Shown: piece after piece, positions 62,775 to 64,000 of the stretch
How positions within the stretch are numbered: the stretch's first letter is position 1
Layout of the letters: each line of letters begins with the position of its first letter
DNA from: Bacteroidota bacterium
GTDB taxonomy: Bacteria; Bacteroidota; Rhodothermia; Rhodothermales; Rubricoccaceae
Length of the DNA: 64,000 nt
Direction of reading: 5' to 3'
NCBI GenBank assembly: GCA_039821555.1
Contig: JBCBNX010000009.1
Location: 85,389-149,388 of the forward strand
Notes under the pieces: model-generated
Seen by the model: only the letters and a program-made list of their open reading frames with translations
What the model was told of the DNA's origin: nothing
The model's database searches: none
Made by a program: the position numbers and the translations under genes

Positions 62775-63080
62775 TTAGGCCTTCTCGCGGGCGCGCAGCA
62801 TGGTCCGTGTCCCTATTCCTAGAAAGGCAGGACTGATCAGGACAGCAGGCAGCATGCTCAACCTGTAGACTGCGTAGTCGATGCAGGGTGTTACGCTAAA
62901 CGGAGTGTAGTGCAGCGTTCCGAACACTGAGCTCGTGTTTATGAGGAGTGCAACGCCTGAGAGCATAGAGGCGAAGACCAGACACCCCAATGCGAGGAGG
63001 GCAGTTTGCGGTGCCAGCTTCCACGCAGCAAAGGCTCCCATTGAGAGCAATACAGCTTGAAGGGCGACGGAGACAAACAT
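62775..63080 (-). CDS. Hypothetical small membrane protein
   Basis: A 101-residue protein with three predicted transmembrane helices (FVSVALQAVLLSMGAFAAWKL; ALLALGCLVFASMLSGVALL; LPAVLISPAFLGIG). No recognised family. G+C is visibly lower than in the flanking genes, a hint of recent gain. The Met at 63080 is chosen, as the 18 residues upstream are polar and non-helical. It lies 47 bases upstream of glgA on the same strand. Confidence 0.5.
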   Translation of the reverse strand: MFVSVALQAVLLSMGAFAAWKLAPQTALLALGCLVFASMLSGVALLINTSSVFGTLHYTPFSVTPCIDYAVYRLSMLPAVLISPAFLGIGTRTMLRAREKA

Positions 63081-63223
63081 GCCCTGTGACGAGATGGTGA
63101 CGGAATCGGGTCCTTCAAGATCGCGGCCTCGCACCGAAAACCAAGGCTACCGATCAGCAGAAAACGCAGCGCGCCCAGCCTCCGTAGGGAAGCCGGGCGC
63201 ACGCCTCAGCGGTTCAATCAGGT

Positions 63224-64000
63224 CTAGCGGTCGTAGACCTTCGAGGTCACGCGGAGGCCCAGGTTGGTGTACCAGTCCGCGTTCGTCAGACCGCTCGACT
63301 CCGCCCACGCACGGAACCGCGTGTACGCCTCCGTCACCGGCGTCTGCTCCGTCGGGTACACGAACCCGTCCGCGAAGTGCAGCGCCCACGGCAACCCGCG
63401 CTCGTTCTTGTACGTGAACCCCAACCCCTCGTTCGTGCGGTCCTGGCTCGACCCCAGCAGCGCTACGTCCGCTCCCTCCGACGGCATCTGGTTCGGCAGG
63501 TGCACCTCTCGACCGCGCTCCTGGTTGCTCACCAGGAACGGGTTGAGCCACGTCACCGACAGCGCCGGCGCCGCCACCGGCGCGGCGAACACCAGCCCGA
63601 TCTCCACCGTGTCCGCCGGCGCCACATACGGCGCCGCCGTCTGCGTGTTAGCGAAATAGCCCCCCGGCCGCGCCAGGATCGCGTTGGCGTCGTCGAACAC
63701 CGGCACGATCGCCGCCGTGCGCCCGCTCTCCGCCCCCGTGCTCGCGACGCTGAAGAGGCCGGAGCCGAGGCGCTGCCCGCTCACCGACGCCACCGCCGCG
63801 GCGTCGACCGGGAGCGCGAGCGCGAGGGCGTTGCGGTAGCCGGCGCCGATGGCCTTGACGACGAACTGGCCGTCGAGCTTGGTGAGGTCGCCGGCGGCGT
63901 TGCGGGCGAAGCGGAGGTTGTAGTCGACGACGAGGTCGTTGAAGTCGTAGTCGCCCTGTCCGGGCCAGAGGTCCTCGTAGGCGAGGGTGCCGAACTGGTC
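63224..64000 (-). CDS. LruC-domain surface protein (partial, cut by window edge)
   Basis: The frame is open from the window end (64000) to the stop at 63224, 258 residues. It begins in the LruC/DUF4842 hallmark LAYEDLWPGQGDYDFNDLVV, continues with a beta-rich region, and has GREVHLPNQMPSEG, the conserved LPxxxP segment of the family, and GLPWALHFADGF near the end. The 5' part is missing. LruC proteins are secreted surface proteins of Bacteroidota/Rhodothermota and others, of unknown function. No T9SS tail follows. Confidence 0.85.
   Translation of the reverse strand, partial: DQFGTLAYEDLWPGQGDYDFNDLVVDYNLRFARNAAGDLTKLDGQFVVKAIGAGYRNALALALPVDAAAVASVSGQRLGSGLFSVASTGAESGRTAAIVPVFDDANAILARPGGYFANTQTAAPYVAPADTVEIGLVFAAPVAAPALSVTWLNPFLVSNQERGREVHLPNQMPSEGADVALLGSSQDRTNEGLGFTYKNERGLPWALHFADGFVYPTEQTPVTEAYTRFRAWAESSGLTNADWYTNLGLRVTSKVYDR

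Overview
The window looks like chromosomal DNA of a high-G+C member of the Rhodothermota/Bacteroidota side of the FCB group, close to Salinibacter, Rubricoccus or other Rhodothermales. Supporting signs are five secreted proteins that end in type IX secretion (T9SS) 'PNP...G' sorting domains, a PorV/PorQ-family outer-membrane protein, a TonB receptor with an N-terminal carboxypeptidase-like domain, a LruC-domain protein, a YpdA-type bacillithiol reductase and a Rho factor with a long disordered N-terminus. There is no rRNA, CRISPR array, insertion sequence or prophage. One tRNA (initiator fMet) is present.

Layout. 1-1.9 kb: tadA and ypdA, closed by a strong bidirectional terminator. 2-10.4 kb (minus strand): a TonB receptor, a 1166-residue surface protein and a PorV-like protein, read from a TTGACA-N18-TATATT promoter through a leader of about 300 nt. 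10.6-16.3 kb: a long serA with an octamer tandem repeat directly upstream, a rhodanese, DUF423, an acidic small protein and malQ. 16.4-20.6 kb (minus): two adjacent T9SS cargo proteins, one an M43-type metalloprotease with a marked internal drop in G+C. 20.9-25.3 kb: treZ, a class III CoA-transferase, an aldo/keto reductase and a TerB-like protein. 25.4-28.8 kb: rho, an orphan NarL/LuxR regulator and tRNA-fMet. 28.9-34.2 kb: DUF1015 plus a second serA, a hexapeptide acyltransferase, a secreted M24 peptidase and a small membrane protein. 34.3-42.2 kb: a BtuF-like binding protein, mpl, a photolyase, an unknown secreted protein and a PQQ-type sugar dehydrogenase with a PKD and a T9SS domain.

42.4-51.5 kb: a membrane/ATPase cluster of SpoIIM, two paralogous multi-pass proteins, DUF4129, DUF4350, MoxR and DUF58, interrupted by one T9SS cargo gene on the opposite strand. 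51.6-54.6 kb: HD-domain protein, SDR and MFS transporter. 54.7-61.3 kb (minus): three parvulin/SurA-type prolyl isomerases, a second MoxR and an MscS channel, an envelope-biogenesis operon with an internal terminator. 61.5-64 kb: actinobacterial-type glycogen synthase, a small membrane protein and a LruC protein cut by the window edge.

Themes: outer-membrane and surface-protein biogenesis (T9SS cargo, PorV, SurA-like chaperones), alpha-glucan/trehalose metabolism (malQ, treZ, glgA) and two separate phosphoglycerate dehydrogenases. Long antisense reading frames are common because of the high G+C and were left out.
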